Below, one piece after another: positions 7,230 to 15,848 of a DNA stretch of 32,817 nt. The position numbers and the translations under genes are program-made. The stretch comes from Alphaproteobacteria bacterium. Lineage in GTDB: Bacteria > Pseudomonadota > Alphaproteobacteria > Ferrovibrionales > Ferrovibrionaceae. The notes under the pieces are model-generated. The model did not search any database, was not told the origin of the DNA, and saw only the letters and a list, made by a program, of their open reading frames with translations. The stretch covers positions 1 to 32,817 of the forward strand of contig JAGXRD010000008.1 in assembly GCA_018336035.1 (NCBI GenBank), in the 5' to 3' direction. Numbering within the stretch: position 1 is the first letter of the stretch; each line of letters starts with the position of its first letter.

Positions 7230-7993
7230 ATCAGGCTGAGCACCGTGCTGGTCAGCAGCTCGATATCCTGCGGCCGCGACAGGCGATGGTCGCCGTCGCG
7301 CAGCAGGGTCAGCCGCGTATCGCCGCCCTGGAAGGCGGCTGCTGTTTTCACCGCATGCATGTAGGGCACGTCGGGGTCTTCCATACCCTGCAGGATGCGC
7401 ACCGGCTTGTCGTAGACGATCCCGGGCTTGAGGATCATGTGGTCACGGCCCTCGGTGATCAGCTTGAGCGTATATTCATAGGGCTGGTCGGAATATTGCG
7501 ACGGCTCGCGCAGGATGCCGTCACGCAGCAGCACGGCGCGCTGCGCCTCGGTCATGTCCGCCCACATCAGGTCTTCGGTGAAATCCAGTGCCGGCGCGAT
7601 CAGCACCAGCCCCGCCGTGCGGTCGGGCAGCGCAAGCGCCGCCAGCGTGGCGAGCCAGCCGCCCATGCTGGAGCCGACCACGATCTGCGGGGCCGGACCG
7701 CAGACTTCGCGCAGCATTGCCAGTGTATCTTCCTTCCAGCGGCCGATGGTGCCGTCGAGGAAAGCGCCGTCCGACTGGCCATGGCCGAAATAGTCGAAGC
7801 GCACATAGCCCAGGCCATGCTGCTGTGCGGCCTGTTCCAGCGCCACCGCCTTGGTGCCGGTCATATCGGACCGGAAGCCGCCGCAGAACAGGATGCCCGG
7901 CTTCTGCGGGTGGCGCGCCGGCGTGGCGCAATAGGCGAGGCGGGTGCCATCGGGGCGGCCGAGGAACTGTGGTGGGAATTTGAGATCGCTCAT
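7226..7993 (-). CDS. Alpha/beta hydrolase
   Basis: A 255-residue serine hydrolase. The nucleophile elbow is G107-S-S109-M-G111 (VVGSSMGGW). The likely acid is D206 in MEDPDVP and the histidine is H236 in DGDHRLS. The early strand ILFCGGFRSDMTGTKA supplies the oxyanion region. The overall pattern resembles the ABHD10/palmitoyl thioesterase-like group, so an acyl ester or thioester is a plausible substrate, though not shown. No signal peptide is present, so it is cytoplasmic. It is followed by the GNAT gene with a 4-base overlap and preceded by the DUF2927-like gene only 5 bases upstream, so the three may form one minus-strand transcript. Confidence 0.9.
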   Translation of the reverse strand: MSDLKFPPQFLGRPDGTRLAYCATPARHPQKPGILFCGGFRSDMTGTKAVALEQAAQQHGLGYVRFDYFGHGQSDGAFLDGTIGRWKEDTLAMLREVCGPAPQIVVGSSMGGWLATLAALALPDRTAGLVLIAPALDFTEDLMWADMTEAQRAVLLRDGILREPSQYSDQPYEYTLKLITEGRDHMILKPGIVYDKPVRILQGMEDPDVPYMHAVKTAAAFQGGDTRLTLLRDGDHRLSRPQDIELLTSTVLSLI

Positions 7994-7998
7994 CCGTC

Positions 7999-9282
7999 TT
8001 ATCTAGCGGCTTCGGCGGCCGGACGCCATGCCGCCGCGCGCCGGGCGGCCTCCTGCTGCCCGGCCGGCGGCAACCGCTGGATCAGCGCCTGCCGGCTGCG
8101 CTCGGCCGAGGCGACATTGCCGCGTGCCGCCAGCGTGAACCAGGCCAGCGCCGCCACTGGGTCGGCTGGCACGCCGAGACCGTCGCGCAGCATGACGGCG
8201 TAATTGTTCTGCGACACCGCATGGCCCAGTTCGGCATTGCGGCGATACAGTGCGGCGGCACGCGCCTCGTCCTTCGGCATGTAGCGTCCGCTGCCCAGCG
8301 CATGGGCGAGATCGAACCGCGCGACGACATCGCGGCTGGCCGAGGCGCGCTCGATCCAGGCGGTCATGCGCGCCGGGTCCTTTGGCATCCCGTAGCCCTG
8401 CCACGCCGCTTCGGCCAGATACATCATGGCGCGCACATTGCCGCTGGCCGCCGCCTTGTCGAGATCGGCGATCACGTCGCGCAGCACCGGCGCCGGATCG
8501 GTCTTCGCCGGGGCGCGCGGATTCAGCGCGCGGCGATTGGCCTCGATCAGACCATCGGCAACGGTGAGCGCCGCCAGCCGCGACATCGCCGGCTTGATGC
8601 GCGGATCGTACAGGCTGCGCAGCATCACGATATCGGCTTCGGTGATCTCGGCCATATGGTCGCCGACATGATAACTCAGCACCGAATGCAGCCGGTGCGG
8701 ATGGTTCATCAGGCCGAAGCCATGCAGGATTTCATGCCGCACGCAGCGTTCCAGGCTGGGCGCCGCCAGATTGATCTGCAGCTTGGCCCACTGCATATGG
8801 CCGCTGGTGTTGAAATTGTAGGTCAGGAAGCAGACCGCCTTGCGGTCGCCGAGGTTGTAGCCCGTCGCATTGCCGAAAGCGATCGTGTAATTGGCCTCAC
8901 TCGGCGCCTTGGCGGCCCGCACCTCGATTCCGGCCAGCGCGGCCTGCTGCTGTAGGGTGGCGATGGCAAGGTTGATGGCATCGGGTCGCGAGCGCAGGCC
9001 CTCGATCCTGTAGACTATCGGTTTCTGCCACTTCACGATCATCCCGACCGGATCGTAAGCGCCGCCATAGGCGACATCCTCGCGACTGGCCGACAGCGCG
9101 CTGGCATCGAAACCACGCAGGATGTCCTCATGCGTGGGTGTCAGGCTGGGCGCCTGAACCAGGGCTACGGCATTGCCGAAGCCGGCCAGCAGCAGGGCGG
9201 TCGCCAGCACGAACGCCGCCGCCATCGTCTTCGCACCCCGCCGGATCAGGCTTTTTGCTGGCTGCACGGCTGTATTCCTCAT
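7999..9282 (-). CDS. Secreted DUF2927-like metalloprotease-type domain fused to Sel1 repeats
   Basis: A 427-residue exported protein. The N terminus has a long basic n-region (RRGAK) and a hydrophobic core at 20-42, consistent with a signal peptide or anchor; an internal Met at 20 is an alternative start. The middle domain (about 50-230) has a zinc-binding-like motif H183-E-I-L-H187-G-F-G-L-M-N-H194, resembling the DUF2927 and metzincin-like pattern, with C151 and C180 as a possible disulfide. The C-terminal part (about 265-390) holds Sel1/TPR-like repeats, for example MYLAEAAWQGYGMPKDPARM and NNYAVMLRDGLGVPADPVAA. Zinc peptidase activity is inferred from the motif only. The combination of the two domains is uncommon in my knowledge. 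Confidence 0.82.
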   Translation of the reverse strand: MRNTAVQPAKSLIRRGAKTMAAAFVLATALLLAGFGNAVALVQAPSLTPTHEDILRGFDASALSASREDVAYGGAYDPVGMIVKWQKPIVYRIEGLRSRPDAINLAIATLQQQAALAGIEVRAAKAPSEANYTIAFGNATGYNLGDRKAVCFLTYNFNTSGHMQWAKLQINLAAPSLERCVRHEILHGFGLMNHPHRLHSVLSYHVGDHMAEITEADIVMLRSLYDPRIKPAMSRLAALTVADGLIEANRRALNPRAPAKTDPAPVLRDVIADLDKAAASGNVRAMMYLAEAAWQGYGMPKDPARMTAWIERASASRDVVARFDLAHALGSGRYMPKDEARAAALYRRNAELGHAVSQNNYAVMLRDGLGVPADPVAALAWFTLAARGNVASAERSRQALIQRLPPAGQQEAARRAAAWRPAAEAAR

Positions 9283-9364
9283 GCGCGGCCTTGCCAGCCG
9301 CGCGGCTTTGCGCTACCCGGCAGGCGGCCTATACTTGCCTCCCTCCCGCCTTTCAGCGCCATAG

Positions 9365-10564
9365 ATGTCAGATATTCCGATTTCTACTGCAGACCAGCCC
9401 AGTTCGGGAAGACCGCCGGCCGTCATGCAGGTATTGCCCGCGCTGGTCACCGGTGGCGTCGAACGCGGCACGGTGGATACTGCCAAGGCATTGGCGAAGG
9501 CGGGCTGGACCTCCTACGTGGTGTCCGCTGGCGGTCCAATGGTGCGCGAGCTGGAACGCGCCGGCGCCAAACACATCACCCTGCCGGTGAACAGCAAGAA
9601 TCCCTTCACCATCCGCAAGAACACGGCGCGGCTGGAAGAGCTGATCCGCACGCTGCCAGTCGATCTGGTGCATGTGCGGTCACGCGCGCCGGCCTGGTCG
9701 GCCACCGCGGCGGCCGAGCGCTGCGGCGTGCCCTTCGTGACGACGTTTCACAATGCCTATAAGTCGCATAACTGGTTCAAGAAGCTCTGGGCCAGCCCGA
9801 TGGCCAAGGGCGATGTCGTGGTGGCGATCTCGGATTTCGTCGCCGACTACGCCAATTCGGCCTTCGGCGTGCCGCGGGCGCGCCTGGTCACCATTCCGCG
9901 CGGCACCGATCTGGTCAAGTTCGACCCCAATCGCATCTATCCCGAGCGCATGGCTATGCTGCAGCAGCAGTGGCGCCTGACCGATGGTCTGCCGGTGATC
10001 CTGCTGCCCGGTCGGCTGACGCGCTGGAAGGGACATACTGTTCTGCTGAAGGCGCTCAAGATCCTGTCCGAGCGGCATGACGGCAGGCAGGATTTCACCG
10101 CCGTACTGCTGGGCTCGGGCCGCGAGGGCTATCGCGCCGAGTTGGAAAGCCTGATCGTGCAGTACCGGCTGGACCGCAGCGTGCGCATCCCGGGCGACGG
10201 CAAGGACATGCCGGCCGCCTATATGCTGGCCGATGTGGTGGTCTCAGCTTCCACCTTCCCCGAAGGCTTCGGCCGCGTCGCAGTCGAAGCGCAGGCGATG
10301 GGCAAGCCGGTGATCGCCACCGATCATGGCGGTTCGCGCGAAACCGTACTGCCGGGCGGTGAGACCGGCTGGCTGGTTAAACCCGGCGATGCCGAAGCGC
10401 TGGCCGATGCGCTGGATGAAGCGCTGCACCTGACGCCGGAGCGGCGCGTGCAGATTGCCGAACGTGCCCGCCGCCATGTGAGTGAGAATTTCACGGTGGA
10501 TGCGATGTGCGAGGCCTATATCAAGGTCTATACGCGGCTGCTGTTCCCCGACCACGGGAAGTGA
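9365..10564 (+). CDS. Glycosyltransferase family 4 (GT-B fold)
   Basis: A 399-residue glycosyltransferase. The acceptor-side N-terminal domain carries PALVTGGVERGTVDTAKAL, the usual glycine-rich loop of GT4 enzymes. The donor-side domain begins near VILLPGRLTRWKGHTVLLKAL and contains the E-x7-E signature in FPEGFGRVAVEAQAMG, with the GGSRETVLPGGETGWLV nucleotide-sugar pocket after it. It likely adds a sugar to a lipopolysaccharide core or other surface glycan at the inner face of the membrane; the sugar cannot be read. It stands alone, divergent from the DUF2927-like gene across 82 bases and followed by palindromic repeat copy C. Confidence 0.92.
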   Translation: MSDIPISTADQPSSGRPPAVMQVLPALVTGGVERGTVDTAKALAKAGWTSYVVSAGGPMVRELERAGAKHITLPVNSKNPFTIRKNTARLEELIRTLPVDLVHVRSRAPAWSATAAAERCGVPFVTTFHNAYKSHNWFKKLWASPMAKGDVVVAISDFVADYANSAFGVPRARLVTIPRGTDLVKFDPNRIYPERMAMLQQQWRLTDGLPVILLPGRLTRWKGHTVLLKALKILSERHDGRQDFTAVLLGSGREGYRAELESLIVQYRLDRSVRIPGDGKDMPAAYMLADVVVSASTFPEGFGRVAVEAQAMGKPVIATDHGGSRETVLPGGETGWLVKPGDAEALADALDEALHLTPERRVQIAERARRHVSENFTVDAMCEAYIKVYTRLLFPDHGK

Positions 10565-10581
10565 GCACGTCCGCAAAAGCC

Positions 10582-10658
10582 GTCATGCCGGGCCTGACCC
10601 GGCATCCCATTTTTTACGACAGAAATGAAATGGGACCCCGGCTCAAGGCCGGGGTGAC
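10582..10658. repeat. Intergenic palindromic repeat, copy C
   Basis: Two palindromic arms, GTCATGCCGGG..CCCGGCAT and ACCCCGG..CCGGGGTGAC, are joined by a CCCATTTT...AAATGGG inverted repeat. Arm order is the reverse of copy B, yet both share the leader CGTCCGCAA just upstream. It lies between the convergent glycosyltransferase and aapJ genes and may end or protect both transcripts. Confidence 0.8.
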
Positions 10659-10676
10659 GATTTTTGTGAGAGATGC

Positions 10677-11705
10677 TTACCGCAGCGGGATGGCGTACAT
10701 CAGGCCGCCCTTGGTCCACAGATCATTGAGGCCGCGCTCCAGCTTCACCGGGCTGCCCTTGCCCAGGTTGCGCTCAAAGCTTTCGCCGTAATTGCCGATC
10801 TGCTTGACGATCCAGTAGGCCCATTTCTCGTCCAGGCCCAGCGCCTTGCCATAGCCTGGCGTGACACCGGTGAAACGCTTGATCACCGGATCCTCGCTCT
10901 TCAGCATCTCGTCGATATTCTGCTGCGTAATCCCGAGTTCCTCGGCTTCCTTCAGCGCCAGCAGCGCCCATTTCACGATCTGGTACCACTGCTCGTCGCC
11001 CTGGCGCACCATCGGGCCCAGCGGTTCCTTGGATATGCGTTCGGGCAGGATCACGTAATCGTCCGGCGGGTTCAGCGCCGTGATGCGGATGGCGGCCAGC
11101 TGCGAGGCATCGGTGGTGTAGACATCGCAGCGGCCCGAGGCGAAGGCGGCGATGTTTTCATCCACCTTCTCGATCACCACCGCCTTGAAGGTCATATTCA
11201 TCTTGCGGAAATAATCCGAGAGATTCAGCTCGGTGGTGGTGCCAGGCTGCACGCAGACAGTCGAGCCGTTCAGCTCCTTGGCCGATTTGACGCCCAGCTT
11301 CTTCGGCACCAGGAAGCCCTGGCCGTCGTAGAAATTCACGCCGGCCTCGCGCAGGCCCAGCGACACATCGCGCAGCAGCGTCTGCGTCACATTGCGGGTC
11401 AGCACGTCGATCTCGCCCGATTGTAGCGCGACGAAGCGCTGCTGCGCGGTCAGCGCGGTGTATTTGATCTTGCTGGAATCGCCGAACACGGCAGCGGCCA
11501 CGGCGCGACACATATCGACGTCGATGCCGGTCCAGATGCCCTGGCTGTCGGGTGCGGAGAAGCCGGCGACGCTGCCGTTGACGCCGCATTGCACGAAGCC
11601 CTTGGCGCGGACGCCGTCGAGGACGGGCCCGGCCAGAGCGGCCGGGCTGGTGGCCGCCAGGCCGGCGGTGGCCAGCATGGCCGCGAGAATGGTTCTGATA
11701 CGCAT
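10677..11705 (-). CDS. aapJ: General L-amino acid ABC transporter, periplasmic binding protein
   Basis: A 342-residue exported binding protein close to AapJ/BztA in length and pattern. A signal peptide covers residues 1-25 (ending AALA-GP). Diagnostic segments are GFVQCGVNGSVAGFSAPD, the ligand pocket ALQSGEIDVLTRN, VQPGTTTELNLSDYF, GRCDVYTTDASQLAA and ISKEPLGPMVRQGDEQW. It captures a broad range of L-amino acids for the AapQMP permease. The start at 11705 has a good ribosome binding site (AGGGGG on the minus strand); the open frame upstream has no family likeness. The permease and ATPase genes (aapQ, aapM, aapP) are not in the window, so it stands alone here. Confidence 0.9.
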   Translation of the reverse strand: MRIRTILAAMLATAGLAATSPAALAGPVLDGVRAKGFVQCGVNGSVAGFSAPDSQGIWTGIDVDMCRAVAAAVFGDSSKIKYTALTAQQRFVALQSGEIDVLTRNVTQTLLRDVSLGLREAGVNFYDGQGFLVPKKLGVKSAKELNGSTVCVQPGTTTELNLSDYFRKMNMTFKAVVIEKVDENIAAFASGRCDVYTTDASQLAAIRITALNPPDDYVILPERISKEPLGPMVRQGDEQWYQIVKWALLALKEAEELGITQQNIDEMLKSEDPVIKRFTGVTPGYGKALGLDEKWAYWIVKQIGNYGESFERNLGKGSPVKLERGLNDLWTKGGLMYAIPLR

Positions 11706-11878
11706 GGATTGCCCCCTGAGATGCGACGGTTGACCTGTCTGGTTATGCGAGGTCCATGCCAGCCCGTTCCGGGCGTCTGGCCCAGCAGATTCCGGTTGGC
11801 CGCCGGCCGCTGGCGTCGAAAGCGGCAATCCGGCCCGGCCTCTGCCTGCAAACCGGCCGAGGGGGCCGGGTGGCGCGC

Positions 11879-11921
11879 TTGACAGAGGGGGCAGGGCGGC
11901 TAGGCTGCGCCCCCTTGGAGG
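11879..11921 (+). promoter_or_regulatory. Candidate thrS promoter and ribosome binding site
   Basis: TTGACA at 11879-11884 is a perfect -35 hexamer. TAGGCT at 11901-11906, 16 bases on, is a weak -10. GGAGG at 11917-11921 lies 11 bases before the thrS ATG at 11933. A GC-rich inverted repeat (GGGGGC with GCCCCC) spans the spacer. No T-box-like leader fits in this short gap. Confidence 0.5.
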
Positions 11922-11932
11922 TCCCCTAAACC

Positions 11933-13921
11933 ATGTCGAATCCAGCCATTTCCGCCACCGAAGTCCGCGTCACCCTGCCCGATGGCAGTGTGCGAACTTA
12001 CGCGGGCGGCAGCACTGGCGCGGATGTGGCGGCCAGCATCGGCGCCGGCCTGGCCAAGGCGGCGCTCGCCATCCGTCTGGACGGCGTGCTGAAGGACCTC
12101 AAGACGCCGATCACGCGCGATGCGAAGCTCGAGATCGTCACTATGAAGGACAAGAACGAGGCCGAACTGCTCGACCTGATCCGGCATGACGGCGCGCATG
12201 TGATGGCGCAGGCGGTGCAGGAATTGTTCCCCGGCACGCAGATCACCTTCGGGCCTTCAACGGACGACGGCTTCTATTACGACTTCGTGCGCGACGAGGC
12301 TTTCACGCCCGACGACTTCACCAAGATCGAACAGCGCATGGCGGAGATCGTGAAGCGCGATCTGCCGATCACCCGCGAGGAATGGGCGCCGGAAAAGGCG
12401 GTCGAGTATTTCAAGTCGATCGGCGAGACCTACAAGGCCGAATGGGTCGCCGAGATTGCGAAACGCGGCGAGGCGATCTCGATCTATCGCCAGGGCGATA
12501 GCTGGCTCGACCTCTGCATGGGGCCGCATCTGCCCTCGACCGGCAAACTGCCGCCGGTGTTCAAGATCATGAAAGTGTCGGGCGCCTACTGGCGCGGCGA
12601 TGCCCAGAATCGCCAGCTGCAGCGCATCTATGCGACGGCCTGGCGCGACCAGAAGGAACTCGACGCGTACCTGAAGCGCCTCGAGGAAGCCGAGAAGCGC
12701 GATCATCGCCGTCTGGGCAAGGAAATGGGCCTCTTCCACCAGCAGGAAGAAGCCGCCGGCATGGTATTCTGGCATCCGAAGGGCTGGACGCTGTACCGCA
12801 CCCTCGAAGCCTATATGCGCCAGCGCCTGGAAAAGGCGAAATATCTGGAAGTGAAGACGCCGCAGCTGGTCGACCGCAAGCTGTGGGAAGCCTCGGGCCA
12901 CTGGGAGAAATTCCGCGAGAGCATGTATATCGCGGAAAACGAAGAGGGCATCCGCGACTTCGCGGCAAATCCGGACGAGCGCATCTTCGCGCTGAAGCCG
13001 ATGAACTGCCCCTGCCATGTGCAGATCTTCAACCAGGGCCTCAAGAGCTACCGCGACCTGCCGCTGCGCATGGCCGAATTCGGCTCCTGTCACCGTTTCG
13101 AGCCCGGCGGTGCGCTGCATGGCATCATGCGCGTGCGCAACTTCACGCAGGACGACGCGCATATCTTCTGCACCGAAGACCAGATCATCTCGGAAAGCAA
13201 AATCTTCTGCGACCTGCTGCAGTCGATCTACAAGGATATGGGCTTCACCGAGATCAAGGTGAAGTTCTCCGACCGTCCGGCCAAGCGCGCCGGCTCGGAC
13301 GAGACCTGGGACAAGGCCGAGAATGCGCTGAAGGATGCCTGCGTTGCCTCCGGTCTGGACTATACGCTCAATCCTGGTGAGGGCGCCTTCTATGGCCCGA
13401 AGCTGGAATTCGTGCTGCGCGATACCATCGGTCGCGACTGGCAGTGCGGCACGCTGCAGGTCGATTTCGTGCTGCCTGAACGCCTCGATGCCGATTACGT
13501 CGGCGCCGATGGTGCGCGTCATCGTCCGGTGATGCTGCATCGCGCGATCCTCGGCAGCTTCGAACGCTTCATCGGCATCTTGCTGGAGCAGTATGCCGGC
13601 CGTCTGCCGCTCTGGATGTCGCCCCTGCAGGCCGTGGTCGCGCCGATCGTGTCGGATTGCGATGCTTACGCGCAGCAGGTGGCCGACCAGCTCGATGCCG
13701 CCGGCATGCGCGTCGATACCGACCTGCGCAACGAGAAGATCAACTACAAGATCCGCGAACTCAGCCTGGCCAAGGTTCCGGTCATCCTGGTGGTCGGCAA
13801 AAAGGAAGCGGAACAGGGTACCGTGACCCTGCGTCGCCTCGGCTCGGAACAGCAGGAAACCATTGCGTTGGCCGACGCGATTGCTAGATTGTCGGCCGAG
13901 GCCCGGATGCCGCAGGGTTGA
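11933..13921 (+). CDS. thrS: Threonine--tRNA ligase
   Basis: A 662-residue class II aminoacyl-tRNA synthetase that charges tRNA-Thr. All domains are in order: TGS domain (about 8-70), the second additional/editing domain with its metal-site-like [12 protein letters not shown] and the later [10 protein letters not shown] motif, the catalytic core with the zinc-ligand Cys at residue 359 in [10 protein letters not shown], motif 2 around [20 protein letters not shown], motif 3 near [14 protein letters not shown], and the anticodon-binding domain (about 560-655). The length fits the family. It is followed after 84 bases by infC, the common neighbour in bacteria. Confidence 0.98.
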   Translation: MSNPAISATEVRVTLPDGSVRTYAGGSTGADVAASIGAGLAKAALAIRLDGVLKDLKTPITRDAKLEIVTMKDKNEAELLDLIRHDGAHVMAQAVQELFPGTQITFGPSTDDGFYYDFVRDEAFTPDDFTKIEQRMAEIVKRDLPITREEWAPEKAVEYFKSIGETYKAEWVAEIAKRGEAISIYRQGDSWLDLCMGPHLPSTGKLPPVFKIMKVSGAYWRGDAQNRQLQRIYATAWRDQKELDAYLKRLEEAEKRDHRRLGKEMGLFHQQEEAAGMVFWHPKGWTLYRTLEAYMRQRLEKAKYLEVKTPQLVDRKLWEASGHWEKFRESMYIAENEEGIRDFAANPDERIFALKPMNCPCHVQIFNQGLKSYRDLPLRMAEFGSCHRFEPGGALHGIMRVRNFTQDDAHIFCTEDQIISESKIFCDLLQSIYKDMGFTEIKVKFSDRPAKRAGSDETWDKAENALKDACVASGLDYTLNPGEGAFYGPKLEFVLRDTIGRDWQCGTLQVDFVLPERLDADYVGADGARHRPVMLHRAILGSFERFIGILLEQYAGRLPLWMSPLQAVVAPIVSDCDAYAQQVADQLDAAGMRVDTDLRNEKINYKIRELSLAKVPVILVVGKKEAEQGTVTLRRLGSEQQETIALADAIARLSAEARMPQG

Positions 13922-14005
13922 GCAAAGCCTTGATTCTGCAGGATGCCGCCTTAACTCACTGATTTCCCTAATCAACTACCCTTGCAACTGCTTTAGGAGC
14001 GCGTC

Positions 14006-14548
14006 ATAGCCCGTCCCCCGTTCAATGCCCCGCCGACGCCGAAAACCGACGGTCCGCGGATCAATTTTGAGATCGACGTCCCGAACGTCCGCCTGATCGA
14101 TGCCGCTGGCGAAAACCGCGGTGTTGTCCCGATCCGCGAAGCCCTGCGTCTGGCCGAAGAGGCTGGTCTCGATCTCTGCGAAATCTCTCCGAATGCCGAG
14201 CCTCCCGTTGCCAAGATCCTCGATTTTGGCAAGTACAAGTACGAGGAGCAGAAGAAGGCAGCCGAAGCCCGCAAGAAGCAGAAGATCATCGAGATCAAGG
14301 AGATCAAGCTCCGTCCGATGATCGACACGCATGATTACGACGTGAAGATGCGGGCGATGGTGCGGTTCCTGGAAGAAGGCGACAAGGTGAAGGTCACCCT
14401 GCGCTTCCGTGGCCGTGAAATGGCCCACCAGGAACTCGGCATGAAGCTGCTCGACCGGGTGCGCGAAGATCTTGGTGAGAAGGCCAAGATGGAGCAGTAT
14501 CCGAAGATGGAAGGCCGACAGATGACCATGGTTATGTCGCCGAAGTAA
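14006..14548 (+). CDS. infC: Translation initiation factor IF-3, AUA start codon
   Basis: A 180-residue IF-3, the same length as in E. coli. It binds the 30S subunit, checks start codons and blocks early 50S joining. The N domain runs from RPPFNAPP to [12 protein letters not shown]; the linker is lysine-rich (AEARKKQK); the C domain includes [11 protein letters not shown] and [10 protein letters not shown]. No ATG, GTG or TTG gives the full N domain. The in-frame codon before ARPPF is ATA at 14006-14008, an in-frame TAG lies at 13994-13996, and AGGAG at 13995-13999 sits 6 bases before ATA. IF-3 genes characteristically use rare starts (AUU, AUA, AUC) for self-control. rpmI and rplT do not follow here. 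Confidence 0.93.
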   Translation: MARPPFNAPPTPKTDGPRINFEIDVPNVRLIDAAGENRGVVPIREALRLAEEAGLDLCEISPNAEPPVAKILDFGKYKYEEQKKAAEARKKQKIIEIKEIKLRPMIDTHDYDVKMRAMVRFLEEGDKVKVTLRFRGREMAHQELGMKLLDRVREDLGEKAKMEQYPKMEGRQMTMVMSPK

Positions 14549-14563
14549 TCAAAGTTCATGATG

Positions 14564-14592
14564 TGGCGCCGATGCAAATCGGCGCCATTTCT
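14564..14592 (+). terminator. Rho-independent terminator after infC
   Basis: A perfect 10-bp stem, TGGCGCCGAT (14564-14573) and ATCGGCGCCA (14578-14587), with a GCAA tetraloop, is followed by TTTCT. It lies 15 bases after the infC stop. The U-tract is short, so termination may be partial. Confidence 0.8.
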
Positions 14593-14633
14593 GTATCTGC
14601 AGCATAAGAAAATCCGAAAACAGGGAGTGCGTG

Positions 14634-15629
14634 ATGTCGGCAGCGGTGAACGTGAAGGCGATGGTCTGCGAAGCCTGGGGCGGGCCCGAGACCCTGGTGC
14701 TCAAAGATCTTGCGCTGCCGGCGCTCGGCCCGAAGGACGTGCGCATCAAGGTGCATGCCGCCGGGCTGAACTTCCCCGACACGCTCATGATCTCCGGAAA
14801 ATACCAGTTCAAGCCCGCCTTCCCCTTCGCGCCCGGCATGGAATGCGCCGGTGAGATCGCCGCCGTCGGCGAGAAGGTGACTGATCTCAAGGTCGGCGAC
14901 CGCGTGATGGCCACCACCGGCAATGGTGCCTTCGGCGAACAGGTGAACTGCCCGGCCGCCAATGTGTTCAAGATTCCCGCCAGCATGCCCTACGAGATCG
15001 CGGCCGGTTTCCCGATCACCTACGGCACCACCTATCATGCGCTGGTCGATCGCGGTCGCATGAAGCCGGGCGAGGTTCTGCTGGTGCATGGCGCCGCTGG
15101 CGGCGTCGGGCTGAATGCCGTCGAACTGGGCCGCGAACTCGGTGCCACCGTGATCGGCACGGTGGGCTCCGATGAAAAGGCCGCCATCGTGAAGGAATAC
15201 GGCGCGGCGCACGTGATCAACTACTCGAAGGAAAGCATCAAGGACCGCGTGAAGGAACTCACCGGCGGCAACGGCGCCGATGTGATCTACGACGCGGTCG
15301 GCGGCGATGCCTTCGACCAGTCACTGCGCTGTATCAACTGGGATGGTCGCCTGCTGGTGATCGGCTTTGCATCGGGCCGCATTCCGGAAGCGCCGGCCAA
15401 TCTGGCGCTGATCAAGGGCTGCAGCATCGTCGGTGTCTTCTGGGGCGCTTTTGCCGCACGCGAGCCGGAAAAGAACCGCGCCAATTTCGCCGCGCTGCTA
15501 GCGCTCTACGAGCATGGCAGGCTCAAGCCGCATGTCTCGCAGAGCTTCGCGCTCGATCAGGTGCCGCAGGCGATGGCGGCGCTGCTCTCGCGCAAGACCA
15601 CCGGCAAGGTGGTCATCAAGATCGGCTGA
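14634..15629 (+). CDS. NADPH:quinone oxidoreductase family protein
   Basis: A 331-residue zinc-free medium-chain dehydrogenase/reductase of the quinone oxidoreductase type. The N-terminal catalytic domain has AAGLNFPDTLMISGKYQ and the GMECAGEIAAVG strand. The Rossmann domain has HGAAGGVGLNAVEL (A-A-x-G-G-V-G, about 153-166), and DVIYDAVGGDAFDQSL follows. The cysteines of the zinc alcohol dehydrogenases are absent. It likely reduces quinones or other alpha,beta-unsaturated carbonyls with NADPH; the true substrate is unknown. ATG at 14634 is preferred over GTG at 14631 because AGGGAG at 14622-14627 is better spaced. It follows the infC terminator. Confidence 0.92.
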   Translation: MSAAVNVKAMVCEAWGGPETLVLKDLALPALGPKDVRIKVHAAGLNFPDTLMISGKYQFKPAFPFAPGMECAGEIAAVGEKVTDLKVGDRVMATTGNGAFGEQVNCPAANVFKIPASMPYEIAAGFPITYGTTYHALVDRGRMKPGEVLLVHGAAGGVGLNAVELGRELGATVIGTVGSDEKAAIVKEYGAAHVINYSKESIKDRVKELTGGNGADVIYDAVGGDAFDQSLRCINWDGRLLVIGFASGRIPEAPANLALIKGCSIVGVFWGAFAAREPEKNRANFAALLALYEHGRLKPHVSQSFALDQVPQAMAALLSRKTTGKVVIKIG

Positions 15630-15632
15630 GGA

Positions 15633-15848
15633 TTACTTCGCTTCGAGTTCGGCGAGCCACTGCGGCAGCTGGCCGCCGAGGTCGTAGGTGATCAGCTTGC
15701 CGTATTCCACGGCGGTCATGTTGGTGGGCTTGTCCTCCAGCACTTCCACCTTGGGGAAGCGTTTGGTGATGCTGGCCTTGTCGGGCGCCTTGACGATGGC
15801 CCACAGGCCGGCGGAACCGTAATCGTAGGTCACGAGAAAGCTGTTCAT
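15633..15848 (-). CDS. Conserved small hypothetical protein
   Basis: A 71-residue protein of unknown function. The first strand, FLVTYDYGSAGLWAIVKA, is amphipathic, followed by a short charged helix (DKASITKRFP), a second strand (VEVLED) and a C-terminal helix (PQWLAELEAK). It resembles short alphaproteobacterial proteins beginning FLVTYDYG whose role is not known to me. Its start overlaps the nadD stop by 4 bases (15845-15848), so it is the last gene of the obgE-proB-proA-nadD series. It holds the place where rsfS would usually be expected but shows no likeness to RsfS. Confidence 0.75.
   Translation of the reverse strand: MNSFLVTYDYGSAGLWAIVKAPDKASITKRFPKVEVLEDKPTNMTAVEYGKLITYDLGGQLPQWLAELEAK

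Noticed and set aside
11706-11932. T-box or attenuator leader before thrS
   Set aside because: No specifier or antiterminator pattern is visible, the promoter lies only about 50 bases before the start, and T-boxes are rare in this class.
12257-13975. A 572-codon open frame on the minus strand
   Set aside because: It is antisense to thrS, whose protein is fully recognisable; long opposite-strand frames are normal in GC-rich DNA.
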